From Anthocerotibacter panamensis C109 (GTDB taxonomy: Bacteria > Cyanobacteriota > Cyanobacteriia > Gloeobacterales > Anthocerotibacteraceae), in contig NZ_CP062698.1 of assembly GCF_018389385.1 (NCBI RefSeq), positions 4,123,798-4,187,797 on the forward strand: DNA of 64,000 bases. The letters run 5' to 3'. Of this stretch, positions 1 to 8,065 are shown piece after piece (positions within the stretch are counted from its first letter, which is position 1; each line of letters begins with the position of its first letter). A program made the translations under genes and the position numbers. The notes under the pieces are model-generated. The model was not told the DNA's origin, did no database searches, and saw only the letters and a list, made by a program, of their open reading frames with translations.

Positions 1-339
1 CACCAGCGGTACCAGTCCACTCGCCTCAATCTGGACCAGGAAACGGCTGGCAGTCTCCCGCTCGAAATGGGGCGTTTGGGTGGACAGGACCAGAACGACT
101 AAATCGATGTTGGCAATCGCTGGGCGCACAAGTAGACTTTTGCGGGGGAGGACTTCCTGGATCGCGCCTTGGTCGCCTTCCTCGGTGGATTCGGAGAGCA
201 CTACTTCGTCTCCGACCCAAACTTGCGCCCCGACTTTCTTGAGCCGCGAACGGATTTTGCACAGGCGTCCCTCAGGCTCGTCGGGAACCTGGACTTGATA
301 GTAGTTGGCTTGGATAGCCGTGACGATCCCCCGAGTCAC
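1..339 (-). CDS. rsgA: Ribosome small-subunit maturation GTPase RsgA (N-terminal part only)
   Basis: The reading frame runs off the left edge, so only the first 113 residues are present. They match the N-terminal OB-fold of RsgA (WVGDEVVLSE) and the entry into the circularly permuted GTPase domain (LLVRPAIANIDLVVLVLST). The NKxD and Walker motifs would lie outside the window. RsgA is a circularly permuted GTPase that helps the 30S subunit mature. The start is GTG at 339, whose GTGA overlaps the plsY stop by four bases, so translation is probably coupled to plsY. The family call is firm; nothing can be said about the missing C-terminus. Confidence 0.88.
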   Translation of the reverse strand, partial: MTRGIVTAIQANYYQVQVPDEPEGRLCKIRSRLKKVGAQVWVGDEVVLSESTEEGDQGAIQEVLPRKSLLVRPAIANIDLVVLVLSTQTPHFERETASRFLVQIEASGLVPLV

Positions 340-956
340 GCCTTCTCTCCCAGACGCGGCTCTGTCCCCTGCACAAGGCGTCCCAGATTGGCCCGATGCC
401 GCCAGACTACATAGAGCCCACCCGCTAAGGCCATGAGTTGGTAGGCCGGGGGTGCCCCAAAAAGGTACATAAATACGTTCACACCCAAGCCCCCCAGCAC
501 CGAGCCCACCGACACAATCCGGGTCAGAGCAACAGCCAAGCCCCACAAGGCCAAAGTCGCGAGCCCCACGCGGAGGTCCACCGCAAAGAGGAGCCCCAAA
601 CTCACAGCTACTGATTTGCCGCCCTTACCTTTTAACCAGATTGACCAGCTATGACCGAGGATAGCGAGGAGCCCTGCACCGACAGCCCACCAGGGACCAT
701 AGCCCGTGGATGCCATCCAAATCTGAGCAAGCTTAAGCGCGAGCAAGCCCTTGCCAATATCAAAGAGCAGGACCGCCAGGGCCGCCCCTTTTCCTACCGT
801 CCTGAGCACATTGGTCGCTCCGCTCGAACCAGAGCCCACTTCAAGAATATTGACGCCCTTCATGTGGCGCACCAGCAGATACCCGGCGGGAATGGAGCCC
901 AGCAGGTAGGCCACCCCCCATAAAATCAAGCCCAGCCCGATATCGGTCGCCGTCAT
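336..956 (-). CDS. plsY: Glycerol-3-phosphate acyltransferase PlsY (acyl-phosphate dependent)
   Basis: A 206-residue integral membrane protein with the usual PlsY length and hydrophobic profile. Family motifs are present: LGSIPAGYLL near residue 19, GSGSSGATNVLR near 42 and GHSWSIWLKGKGGKS near 100, corresponding to the acyl-phosphate and glycerol-3-phosphate binding loops. It transfers an acyl group from acyl-phosphate to glycerol-3-phosphate, giving lysophosphatidic acid for membrane lipid synthesis. The third loop reads KGKGGKS, a little unlike the common FKGGKG form. The stop overlaps the rsgA start, so the two genes form an operon. The start at 956 is an ATG. Confidence 0.93.
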   Translation of the reverse strand: MTATDIGLGLILWGVAYLLGSIPAGYLLVRHMKGVNILEVGSGSSGATNVLRTVGKGAALAVLLFDIGKGLLALKLAQIWMASTGYGPWWAVGAGLLAILGHSWSIWLKGKGGKSVAVSLGLLFAVDLRVGLATLALWGLAVALTRIVSVGSVLGGLGVNVFMYLFGAPPAYQLMALAGGLYVVWRHRANLGRLVQGTEPRLGEKA

Positions 957-1078
957 TGGTCCTCGTTGTACGTGCTCTCAGGATAACCCGCCACGACCAG
1001 CTACTGCTGGCAAGGCATGGTCTAGCGCACTGTCAGGTTGCCAAGCTCCGGTAACTAACCAGCCTGGAACAGTCACCT

Positions 1079-1098
1079 GTATCTTAAAAGAAAGATAC
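1079..1098. promoter_or_regulatory. Perfect inverted repeat GTATCTT-N6-AAGATAC
   Basis: Seven-base arms at 1079-1085 and 1092-1098 are separated by AAAAGA. The repeat lies in the 206-bp gap between the divergently transcribed plsY and the small orphan gene at 1163, about 65 bp before that gene's start. Its AT-rich, palindromic form suggests a regulator-binding site, but the protein is unknown. A chance palindrome cannot be excluded. Confidence 0.35.
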
Positions 1099-1162
1099 AA
1101 TGCTGTGCGAACCCTTTTTTATATATGTTTTGACCCCGTCGAAACCATAGGAGCAAACTATC

Positions 1163-1483
1163 GTGTCGATATTGTCCGCCCCTCCCGCTCGTGCTTTTAT
1201 CCATTCGCCTTCTGTGGGCCTTGCGGAGCCTGCCTTCGCCGCTATGGATCTAATAGATGACCATCTCGATTCTCTATATCACCAGCAACGCATTCTCGGC
1301 TACAACATCGTCGTTATATTGGACGAACATCAGGAACGCGATGAATTGATCCCAGCTCACCTCGCTCGTGAAGTCACGCTCTCCGCGTTCCCTTACTTGT
1401 TCGCTCGCGTTCAGATGCCCGTTCATCCCGAAGTGGATATCGATGACCTTATGCTCCAGCTCTCCGCCGTTCGCATATCGTAG
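1163..1483 (+). CDS. Hypothetical protein, 106 aa
   Basis: I do not recognise this protein. The GTG start at 1163 is supported by an AGGAG Shine-Dalgarno at 1149-1153 with nine-base spacing. The product is small, acidic and without membrane segments. The middle contains a predicted helix-strand stretch (LIDDHLDSLY, then GYNIVVILDEHQERDELIP), and the end, VHPEVDIDDLMLQL, looks like a short amphipathic helix. It stands alone, divergent from plsY and convergent with the DUF4157 gene, whose stop lies 19 bp away on the other strand. The good ribosome site and clean boundaries make it a real gene; its role is unknown. Confidence 0.6.
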   Translation: MSILSAPPARAFIHSPSVGLAEPAFAAMDLIDDHLDSLYHQQRILGYNIVVILDEHQERDELIPAHLAREVTLSAFPYLFARVQMPVHPEVDIDDLMLQLSAVRIS

Positions 1484-1501
1484 CTGGCTGGGCCTTTGTT
1501 G

Positions 1502-3982
1502 CTATTTCGGAAAATACTCCTCCATTACTTGGTCGTAAGCCCCTGCAACTAAATCCATTATGATGTCACGTGCGGTGTCTCCACCACTGGGTGCCGGGGT
1601 GATTCTCATCGCGGTTAGTTGTCCATTGTCCTCGAACACAATCACCGGTCTGTTGGCATTTATCCCCCCACTGTACTGAGCTTGGTAATCCACATCCTCC
1701 CCGATCAGATATCGCAACTCGGATATATATATCTCCACCTTTTTCGAGTCGTCCGTTTCCAAAATCGGTCCAGATTTAATGCCTGCTTTTTCCTTGCGTC
1801 CTTGCTCGGTTTCAGGCACTTCGTCCGTAAGCTTCACTATGCCTTGCCCCCGCCGACCATGATACTTAATGGTTTCTCTCGCGACCAGAATACGAAACTT
1901 TACAGGCGTTTTTAAATCTTTTGTCATTTCACAGATATCCTTGACAAGCTCCACCAATTTGTTTACCGAACCCCCGCCGACCGCTGTCTCCGCTATCGCT
2001 ATCGTGATCTTTGTGTCTTGATTATGATCCTTGATATATTGCACTATAATATCCTTAAACTTTTCCTGTTGCACCCTCTTTTGCCGTCCTTCAAATTGTA
2101 CTTCTTTAAGCTCTTTTTCAAGGTTCGTCCGCTTGTCTAGGTATTCTCCTACTTCTTGCTCGTTCGGTTTTGGAACTTTTATATTTTCACGTTCGATATT
2201 AGCTAGCTTTTCAATCAAATCAGCAATTATTGACCCGCCTCGCTCAAGGCTAAACACCGCTTTGGCACCTTTCGACGCCGCCACTAAACCCAGAATCGCT
2301 TTTCTTTCTTCTTCTATAAAACTACGGTGTATTGCACCCTGGTAAGAGGAATATTTCGAGTCGGTACCTCTTATGATTTCTACCGCCTTTTTTCTCTCTT
2401 TCTCATCGGGATTGAATAATTGATGATGCGTTTCTAACCGCTTCTTATTCATTGGATCGTCGATCTCAAAGGTTCCTATTTCTCCATGTCTGAATTTTGG
2501 TTCAGGCGGTTTGTCACCGGAGTTTACCAATGTATTGGCAATAGGCACATCTTTTGACAGTTCCTCCAATTTTCCTTCATTGTTTCTGTTACTGATTACT
2601 TTTTGCTTCCATTTTATGTCTATTTCACTCGGTTCTTTCCGGTCATCTAGTATGATTAAATTATTGTATAGCTTATAGAATAAGGGACATGCGTTGCCAT
2701 AAAGTGGCGGCTTCGGTTGCACATCCTCCATATTTTCCCCCGTAAATCCTGTCACATCATTAAAGAATGTGCCCTCTTTTGCACCTTCTGGGCAGTTATA
2801 TTCAGCTTTTTGATCGGGTGTCTTTACAATCTCTATCCACTTGCCTTTTATTTTCTTCCATATGGCTCGCTGAACCGATCGCCCCCCATAGGCAATATCT
2901 CGTGATATATGAAAGGGTTGCGCCGATTTTTTCTGAATGTCGCCATATCCCTGAACATCGGTTGATTCTTGACCTTCCACGCCTAAACTATTTCCTTCGC
3001 TGTTCGTCGGCTTCGCCTCTATCTGATCCTTCCGTACCGCCCCCCCATTCTGCTGCACTACATGAGTCAACTCATGGGCAATCAACTCCTGCCCCCCGCG
3101 ACTCCCAGGATCATATTCCCCCTGCCGAAAAAACACATCCTGCCCCGTCGTAAAGGCCCGCGCCTGGATTGATTGATTCAACTGGTCGGACTGCGCATCT
3201 GTGTGTACCTTCACCCCGCTAAAATCTGCCCCCATTGCCTGCCCCATCGCCTGTTGCAGACCTGCCGCTAAAGGCTGTCCACCGCCTCTGGCACTATTGA
3301 TGGCTGATTCTAAATCCGTTGATGCCTCCCCGCTAGCTTCCCGACGCTGGAGGGTTGGCTTTGCTTGGAGGTCTTCTTCAGGCATGGCCTCGTGCTGTAG
3401 TGCTGTAATCTCAGGTTTCGCCTGTAGTTCCTCTTCTGGTTCTTCCTGTCTCTGAACCGCTTGCCCTTGCGTTGGCGGGGCAGATATGGGGGCATGGATC
3501 TGACGGATCACCTGCGCGGCTACCCGGTCAGCTTCCTCTATGCCCATGGCTTCGCCACGCAAGCTATCGGCACGTAAACTATCGTATTGGTCTCCCGGTT
3601 GCCCAATGGTCAACTTGGCTTGGACTGGGGACATATTTTGGCTGGGGGGATTGGTTTGCCCTAACACCTGCTGGACCCCAAACATCCCCCCGTCTCGGGT
3701 TATGGGAAAGTACTGTGTCCAAAAATCGGTCATTTTGGCTTGCAACACGCCCAATTGTTCCTGCTCGACCGGCGTGATGGTGCCATACTTCTGCTTGATC
3801 TCAAGGCCATGCGCTTCAAACTGATTTTGGTAGAAGGCTTCAGTGGCTTGCTCCTCCTGAGTCAGAGGGCTCTGCGTATCCCGTTGGGCTTGAAGTGCAG
3901 CGGGGTGCGGCGCGAACGAAGAGCTATTTGCCCGGTTTAGGAGATCCCAGGAGGAGGGTTTGTGGAGTCTTTCATGTACCAT
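1502..3982 (-). CDS. DUF4157 (eCIS-core) polymorphic toxin-like protein with PRTase-like C-terminus
   Basis: About 826 residues. Residues 232-315 form a DUF4157/eCIS-core domain (ADFSGVKVHTD, GQDVFFRQGEYDPGS) ending in the metallopeptidase-like motif HELTHVVQQ at 303-311. Such domains occur in effectors of extracellular contractile injection systems and in polymorphic toxins. The long C-terminal part has two stretches like a phosphoribosyltransferase core: FSLERGGSIIADLI near residue 578 and ITIAIAETAVGGGSVNKLV near 665, matching in shape the family's GG loop and PRPP loop. That assignment is inference. The frame stays open up to 4144, but an ATG at 3982 with GAGG six bases upstream avoids crowding divergent rph. 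The 3' half is visibly more AT-rich than the 5' half, as in toxins with exchangeable C-termini. No immunity gene is evident nearby. Confidence 0.72.
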   Translation of the reverse strand: MVHERLHKPSSWDLLNRANSSSFAPHPAALQAQRDTQSPLTQEEQATEAFYQNQFEAHGLEIKQKYGTITPVEQEQLGVLQAKMTDFWTQYFPITRDGGMFGVQQVLGQTNPPSQNMSPVQAKLTIGQPGDQYDSLRADSLRGEAMGIEEADRVAAQVIRQIHAPISAPPTQGQAVQRQEEPEEELQAKPEITALQHEAMPEEDLQAKPTLQRREASGEASTDLESAINSARGGGQPLAAGLQQAMGQAMGADFSGVKVHTDAQSDQLNQSIQARAFTTGQDVFFRQGEYDPGSRGGQELIAHELTHVVQQNGGAVRKDQIEAKPTNSEGNSLGVEGQESTDVQGYGDIQKKSAQPFHISRDIAYGGRSVQRAIWKKIKGKWIEIVKTPDQKAEYNCPEGAKEGTFFNDVTGFTGENMEDVQPKPPLYGNACPLFYKLYNNLIILDDRKEPSEIDIKWKQKVISNRNNEGKLEELSKDVPIANTLVNSGDKPPEPKFRHGEIGTFEIDDPMNKKRLETHHQLFNPDEKERKKAVEIIRGTDSKYSSYQGAIHRSFIEEERKAILGLVAASKGAKAVFSLERGGSIIADLIEKLANIERENIKVPKPNEQEVGEYLDKRTNLEKELKEVQFEGRQKRVQQEKFKDIIVQYIKDHNQDTKITIAIAETAVGGGSVNKLVELVKDICEMTKDLKTPVKFRILVARETIKYHGRRGQGIVKLTDEVPETEQGRKEKAGIKSGPILETDDSKKVEIYISELRYLIGEDVDYQAQYSGGINANRPVIVFEDNGQLTAMRITPAPSGGDTARDIIMDLVAGAYDQVMEEYFPK

Positions 3983-4114
3983 GTTGCGCCTCGCTTGGCC
4001 ATGCCCCAAGTTAGTTGGCAGTGCCTCTATATTACTTGCTGCTGGGTAATTGGTTCTGGGATCATAGTCCCATCTCCCTTCCGGTACTATAAGAACAACC
4101 TGTCCAGGAATCCC

Positions 4115-4825
4115 GTGCGTCCCGATGGCCGTCTTGCTGACCAACTGCGCCCTGTGAGCTTTGAGCGTAACTATACCGGATTTGCTCCGGGAGCCGTCTT
4201 GACCCGGTTCGGGCGGACGGCTGTCCTGTGTACGGCCTCCATTGACGAAGGAGTTCCCCTGTTTCTCAAGGGCACCAATGAAGGCTGGCTCACCGCTGAA
4301 TATTCCCTCCTGCCCGGATCAACCCCCGGAGGCCGGGTCAAGCGCGAAATTGCCCGCCCCTCGGGCAGGACACAGGAGATCCAACGGCTCATCGGACGTT
4401 CCCTGCGTATGTGCATTGACCGGACGCTGCTTGGCCCGCGCACCATTACCTTAGATGCGGATGTGCTTCAGGCAGATGGAGGCACGCGCACCTGTGCTAT
4501 CACGGGCTGCTATCTAGCCCTTGGGGATGCCCTTGCTCATCTGAAGGCACAGGGCTTGATTGCCCAAAATCCCCTGCTCTATCAGGTGGCAGCGGTCTCG
4601 GTGGGCATGGTGGACGGAGAACCCCGCCTCGATCTGTGCTACGCGGAGGATTCTGTAGCCGAAGTGGATATGAATGTGGTCCTCAACAGCCAAGGCCAGA
4701 TCCTTGAAGTCCAAGCCACTGCCGAAAAAGCAACTTTTAGTCCGGTGCAGTTGACCGGCTTGCTGGAATTGGCGACAGGAGGGATTGAGCAGCTTTTCCA
4801 GCTTCAACGTCAGATTCTGGAATAA
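4115..4825 (+). CDS. rph: Ribonuclease PH
   Basis: RNase PH trims tRNA 3' ends phosphorolytically, releasing nucleoside diphosphates. The 236-residue product starts VRPDGRLADQLRPVSFERNY, as the family does (MRPDGR...), and contains GRTAVLCTASI, GRVKREIARPSGRTQEIQRLIGR-type substrate-binding sequence, LDADVLQADGGTRT and AEDSVAEVDMNVV. The start is GTG at 4115 with AGGA five bases upstream; the frame extends 51 codons further upstream, but that part is not RNase PH-like and would overlap the divergent toxin-like gene. The gene is convergent with psaC, separated by a hairpin terminator. Confidence 0.92.
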   Translation: MRPDGRLADQLRPVSFERNYTGFAPGAVLTRFGRTAVLCTASIDEGVPLFLKGTNEGWLTAEYSLLPGSTPGGRVKREIARPSGRTQEIQRLIGRSLRMCIDRTLLGPRTITLDADVLQADGGTRTCAITGCYLALGDALAHLKAQGLIAQNPLLYQVAAVSVGMVDGEPRLDLCYAEDSVAEVDMNVVLNSQGQILEVQATAEKATFSPVQLTGLLELATGGIEQLFQLQRQILE

Positions 4826-4845
4826 AGCAGACTATCCACTATGAC

Positions 4846-4869
4846 AAAGGAGCCCCGAGAGGCTCCTTT
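4846..4869. terminator. Hairpin terminator between convergent rph and psaC
   Basis: A perfect 9-bp stem, AAAGGAGCC paired with GGCTCCTTT around a CCGAGA loop, sits 20 bp after the rph stop and 23 bp before the end of psaC. Its AAA/TTT ends could serve both strands, though there is no long T tract. Confidence 0.65.
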
Positions 4870-4892
4870 GGATGTATGGATGAGAACGTGGT

Positions 4893-5138
4893 TTAGTAAG
4901 CGAGCCCCATGCTTCGAGTAGTCTCAGCACCCAGGTAGACCCGGATACTCAGGAAATCCGTCGGGCAAGCCGTTTCACACCGCTTACAGCCAACACAATC
5001 CTCAGTCCGGGGTGACGAGGCAATGGACCCGGCCCGGTTACCGTCCCAGGGAACCATTTCCAAGACATCGAGGGGGCACGCTCGGACACATTGAGTGCAT
5101 CCGATACACGTGTCGTAGATTTTGACAGCATGACTCAT
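4893..5138 (-). CDS. psaC: Photosystem I iron-sulfur subunit PsaC
   Basis: An 81-residue protein with two [4Fe-4S] motifs, [12 protein letters not shown] at residues 11-22 and [12 protein letters not shown] near 48-59, carrying centres FA and FB on the stromal/cytoplasmic face of photosystem I; it passes electrons to ferredoxin. The C-terminus [14 protein letters not shown] is the invariant PsaC tail. Two positions differ from the form I know: CPLDVLEM instead of CPTDVLEM, and PWDGN instead of PWDGC, so the non-ligand cysteine near residue 34 is absent. All eight cluster ligands are intact. It is monocistronic. This gene identifies the organism as an oxygenic phototroph. Confidence 0.97.
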   Translation of the reverse strand: MSHAVKIYDTCIGCTQCVRACPLDVLEMVPWDGNRAGSIASSPRTEDCVGCKRCETACPTDFLSIRVYLGAETTRSMGLAY

Positions 5139-5424
5139 ACGACCGTCTCCGCTCTGCGCCAGAACCCCGGCGACTGCTTACTATCTGAGTAGTGTATATG
5201 CAGGGTGGCATGGATCAAAGGGATCGCAATGGTTCTTGATATTTTGTTACATTTAGGTATCTTTGTCAGCAGAAGCAAGGCGAAAAGCGTGGTTATGATA
5301 GAGGGCATAGGAAGCATCTTGCTCCCCAGTGGTCGGGGGCGACTCCTGCGAGCTTACATCCATGGCGTATTTTCCAGCCATGACTCTGATGAATTAACCT
5401 ATATCCAGGCAAAGCAGGTCCACC

Positions 5425-7074
5425 ATGCACTACATCCCCTTGCACCGTCTCCGGCCCAAGCTTGTTGCTCTTCTGATCCTCTTGAGCCTACACCTCCAGG
5501 TGCTAGCCCAGACGCTCGACCTAAAATGGGCACAGCCCTATGCCGAGGCGCTGGAGCAGCAGCAAAAGCTCGTTTTGCTCAAAGAACCCCTGGAGAATAC
5601 CCTGACGCGCCAGGAGCTAGCGAACTGGCTGACCCAGACGTTTAAGCTACAACCCAACCCCAAGAAATTTGTATCCATTACTGATATTCCCAAAGATACC
5701 CCCGACTATCTCAATGCCCAGGCTTTTGTTCAAGCCGGACTCGCCACAGCTACCGGAGGGAAGTTTCAGCCCAAGTCCGACTACACCCGTCTGGAAGCAC
5801 TGGCCCTTTTTGGCCGTCTGCTCAAGCTCCAAGCCCCCAGCAAGGAAGCCACCGACGCTTGGCTCAACCTCTACCAAGATGGGGCGCAGATCCCGACGCA
5901 GGGTAAACCCTTTGTATCCGCTGCCGCTCAGGCCGGTTTGGTCATCAACTTCCCCAACCCCAAAGAACTTGGTCCTGACTTCGTCCTGACCCGTGGAGAG
6001 GGCATCGTCTTACTCCAGCGTGCTCTGGTCTACCAGAAAAAAATTGCCGCAGTCGAACCCCCTATTGCTCAGCTCAAGCTAGACCCGCCCCAGTTAACCG
6101 CCATTGAGGTAAGCCCCCGTGAGCAGACCCTCAAAACCGGAGAGACACTCACGATTACCGCCAAGGGCACCCCAGGCAGTAAGGCGACCTTCTCGCTAGG
6201 AAGCTTGGCCCGAGACCAGATCTTAAAAGAGACCGAGCCCGGAGTCTATACGGGAACCTACAAAGTCAAAGAGGGGGACTACCTCAACAATCCAGCAGTG
6301 AGCGTTGCGCTCAACCGGGTGGGTCTAGAAGATAAAAAGCAAAAAGTCGCAGTAGTAACCCTGGGAACGCTCCCTTATCCCAGCAGCAACAATATCGCCT
6401 CCTCCACCGCAGACGATAATGCTGACTCCGACCCCAATCCCCCCCGCAACAACTACAATTCCTCCCCAGACAACTTTCCTCCCGACGACCCAAGCTATAG
6501 CACTCCCCCCCCGGCTCCCGGCCAGAATGCTTTCAACCGTAATCCCCGCAATACCCGTGACCCCTTTGACGCTGCTTCACGGCTCCGTAACTCCAATGAC
6601 CCCAGCTTGGACCCCTCCAACAACCGCTATGGATCGGTCCCAACTCCACCCCAGCAAGGGTTTGACAATGGTCGTCTTTTCAACCCTGACCTGTATCGTC
6701 CTGACTTTCGCAGCGGATCGAGCGGCAGATCCAGCGATCTAGTAGGCTCGCCCAACCCTCCACAGATCGTCCAGGTGGGGTACAACGGCAAGCCTGGACG
6801 GCCCTTTGCCCCCGGTGACGTTCTAGAAGTGACGCTCAAAGGAGAACCAAAAGGCGTGGCAAGCTTCCGCATTGAGGGCTATACCGCCGATGTCAAAATG
6901 AAAGAAGAGGCCCAAGGTTTCTATAAAGCAGCGGTCGTCATCGGGAAAAACTTTGATATCCCCCAGGGCACGATCCGACTGATGCTCCTGAAGGATGGTC
7001 AGTCCACCTTCCGCAGCATCCCTGAGCCGATCTCGATCTTGTCACGCCCGCGCGCCACTAGTTCTCAGTTTTAA
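5425..7074 (+). CDS. Secreted SLH-domain surface protein with Asn/Pro-rich linker
   Basis: A 549-residue protein with an N-terminal signal peptide (LVALLILLSLHLQVLAQ). Residues about 45-205 contain S-layer-homology-like repeats: TRQELANWLTQTF, then FVSITDIPKDTPDYLNAQAFVQAGL and FQPKSDYTRLEALALFGRLL, then VLTRGEGIVLLQRAL. Residues about 210-310 look like an Ig-like beta domain (TGETLTITAKGTPGSKATFSL). A low-complexity N/P/D/S-rich linker follows to about 450, then a second similar beta domain (FAPGDVLEVTLKGEPKGVASF). SLH domains anchor proteins to secondary cell-wall polymers at the envelope. Its 3' end overlaps the convergent purN by 17 bp. A cell-surface structural role is likely; the exact function is unknown. 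Confidence 0.72.
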   Translation: MHYIPLHRLRPKLVALLILLSLHLQVLAQTLDLKWAQPYAEALEQQQKLVLLKEPLENTLTRQELANWLTQTFKLQPNPKKFVSITDIPKDTPDYLNAQAFVQAGLATATGGKFQPKSDYTRLEALALFGRLLKLQAPSKEATDAWLNLYQDGAQIPTQGKPFVSAAAQAGLVINFPNPKELGPDFVLTRGEGIVLLQRALVYQKKIAAVEPPIAQLKLDPPQLTAIEVSPREQTLKTGETLTITAKGTPGSKATFSLGSLARDQILKETEPGVYTGTYKVKEGDYLNNPAVSVALNRVGLEDKKQKVAVVTLGTLPYPSSNNIASSTADDNADSDPNPPRNNYNSSPDNFPPDDPSYSTPPPAPGQNAFNRNPRNTRDPFDAASRLRNSNDPSLDPSNNRYGSVPTPPQQGFDNGRLFNPDLYRPDFRSGSSGRSSDLVGSPNPPQIVQVGYNGKPGRPFAPGDVLEVTLKGEPKGVASFRIEGYTADVKMKEEAQGFYKAAVVIGKNFDIPQGTIRLMLLKDGQSTFRSIPEPISILSRPRATSSQF

Positions 7075-7687
7075 ACCAAACCTCCCGGCCCTGGATCTGA
7101 ACCTGCTCCAGGGCAAAATGCTGGAGTACCTCAGGCAGAACTTCATGCTCCTGTATTTGAATGCGCTCAGCAAGCGTCTGGACCGTGTCGCCAGGGAGTA
7201 CAGGGACCGCTCGTTGGGCGAGGACTGCTCCACTGTCCACCGCTAACTCGACCAGGTGTACGGTACAGCCGGTGACCTTCACCCCATAGCTGAGCGCTTG
7301 TTCGACTGCTTTTGCCCCCTTAAAGCTAGGGAGCAGGCTTGGATGGATATTGACAATGCGCTCGGGGAAGGCCGTGATCAGAACAGGTGTCACCAGCCGC
7401 ATCCAGCCAGCCATGACTACGAGTTCTACCCCATAGGCTTGGAGCACCTCGACGATGGCTTGGTCTAGTGCTTCTCGCTGTGGGTACTGGCGATGGTCAA
7501 GTAGGACAGCAGGGATGCCCTGAACTTGGGCTTTTGAAGCTACAGTAGCCCCTGGATTGTTATAGATGACGACCCGGATCCGGGCGTGGAGGTGTCCTTG
7601 GTAGATATGTTCTGCAATCGCCTGAAAGTTACTGCCTTTGCCAGAGGCTAGGACACCGAGGTTGAGCAGAGGACGCGTCGGGTGCAT
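7058..7687 (-). CDS. purN: Phosphoribosylglycinamide formyltransferase
   Basis: The 209-residue enzyme transfers a formyl group from 10-formyl-THF to glycinamide ribonucleotide in purine synthesis. Diagnostic sequence includes LGVLASGKGSNFQAI at the N-terminus (phosphate-binding loop), MAGWMRLVTPVLI near 104, and the catalytic block IVNIHPSLLPSFKGAKAVEQAL containing the conserved Asn and His, followed by GVKVTGCTVHLV and the Asp of ELAVDSGAVLAQ. The length is normal. Convergent with the SLH protein gene. Confidence 0.95.
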   Translation of the reverse strand: MHPTRPLLNLGVLASGKGSNFQAIAEHIYQGHLHARIRVVIYNNPGATVASKAQVQGIPAVLLDHRQYPQREALDQAIVEVLQAYGVELVVMAGWMRLVTPVLITAFPERIVNIHPSLLPSFKGAKAVEQALSYGVKVTGCTVHLVELAVDSGAVLAQRAVPVLPGDTVQTLAERIQIQEHEVLPEVLQHFALEQVQIQGREVWFKTEN

Positions 7688-7812
7688 GTTTCCTCGTAAT
7701 ACCCTATTATTATCCGTTTCTCTGGCCCGCTTTCGGTCTCTACTCGCAAGCAGCAGCCTGAATACACAAGACGCAACCCACCAAAACTAGCTGCAACAAG
7801 TCTCTAGCCTGC

Positions 7813-7818
7813 TATAAT
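7813..7818 (+). promoter_or_regulatory. -10 box of the tRNA-Tyr promoter
   Basis: A perfect TATAAT lies 15 bp upstream of the tRNA 5' end. A weak CTGCAA at 7791-7796 is spaced 16 bp upstream as a possible -35 element. Confidence 0.55.
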
Positions 7819-7832
7819 CAAAAACTGGATAA

Positions 7833-7914
7833 GGGTCGGTGCCCGAGTGGTTAATGGGGGCGGACTGTAAATCCGCTGGCTCTGCCTACGTTGGTTCAAA
7901 TCCAACCCGGCCCA
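7833..7914 (+). tRNA. tRNA-Tyr (GUA)
   Basis: A class II tRNA with a long variable arm. The acceptor stem GGGTCGG pairs with CCGGCCC (one G-U pair), with discriminator A at 7914. The anticodon stem GCGGA/TCCGC encloses CTGTAAA, giving anticodon GTA. The T-arm is GTTGG-TTCAAAT-CCAAC. CCA is not encoded. It is followed by a strong terminator at 7935. From 7860 (the first base of the anticodon stem) onward its sequence is repeated at 16215-16274, so this gene is the integration target of the adjacent element and remains intact after insertion. Confidence 0.97.
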
Positions 7915-7919
7915 TAGTA
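7860..7919 (+). repeat. attL: 60-bp direct repeat overlapping tRNA-Tyr
   Basis: It runs from the 5' base of the anticodon stem to five bases past the tRNA end (TAGTA) and is identical over 60 bp to 16215-16274. The following ~46 bp, including the terminator, also resemble the other copy but with many substitutions. Confidence 0.93.
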
Positions 7920-7934
7920 TACGTTACAGCCTCT

Positions 7935-7958
7935 AACCCCGCCTCTGGTGGGGTTTTT
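7935..7958 (+). terminator. Terminator of tRNA-Tyr
   Basis: AACCCCGCC pairs with GGTGGGGTT (one G-T pair) around TCT and is followed by a T tract, 20 bp after the tRNA. A diverged homologue follows the distal att copy at 16290. Confidence 0.8.
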
Positions 7959-8026
7959 GCTATTTAGGGTACTTGTTACTAAGTGGTACTGAAAGGGACA
8001 GAATCTTATGGAGTGGGATATATTTT

Positions 8027-8052
8027 AGTAACGTTAGCAGTAACGAGTAACG
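8027..8052 (+). repeat. Three direct AGTAACG repeats before the integrase gene
   Basis: Copies start at 8027, 8039 and 8046 (12- and 7-bp steps), 14-39 bp upstream of the integrase start. The 12-bp spaced pair recurs next to the other end of the element (16142 and 16154). Candidate arm-type sites for the integrase or its directionality factor, or an autoregulatory operator. Confidence 0.5.
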
Positions 8053-8065
8053 CTGGTTAACCGCG

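Noticed and set aside
4116..4144. Longer start of the DUF4157 gene (ATG at 4144)
   Set aside because: It would overlap the start of divergent rph and lacks a ribosome site; the ATG at 3982 has one.
5205..5645. 146-codon ORF overlapping the start of the SLH gene
   Set aside because: The other frame has a clear signal peptide and SLH domains across the overlap; this frame has no coherent protein features.
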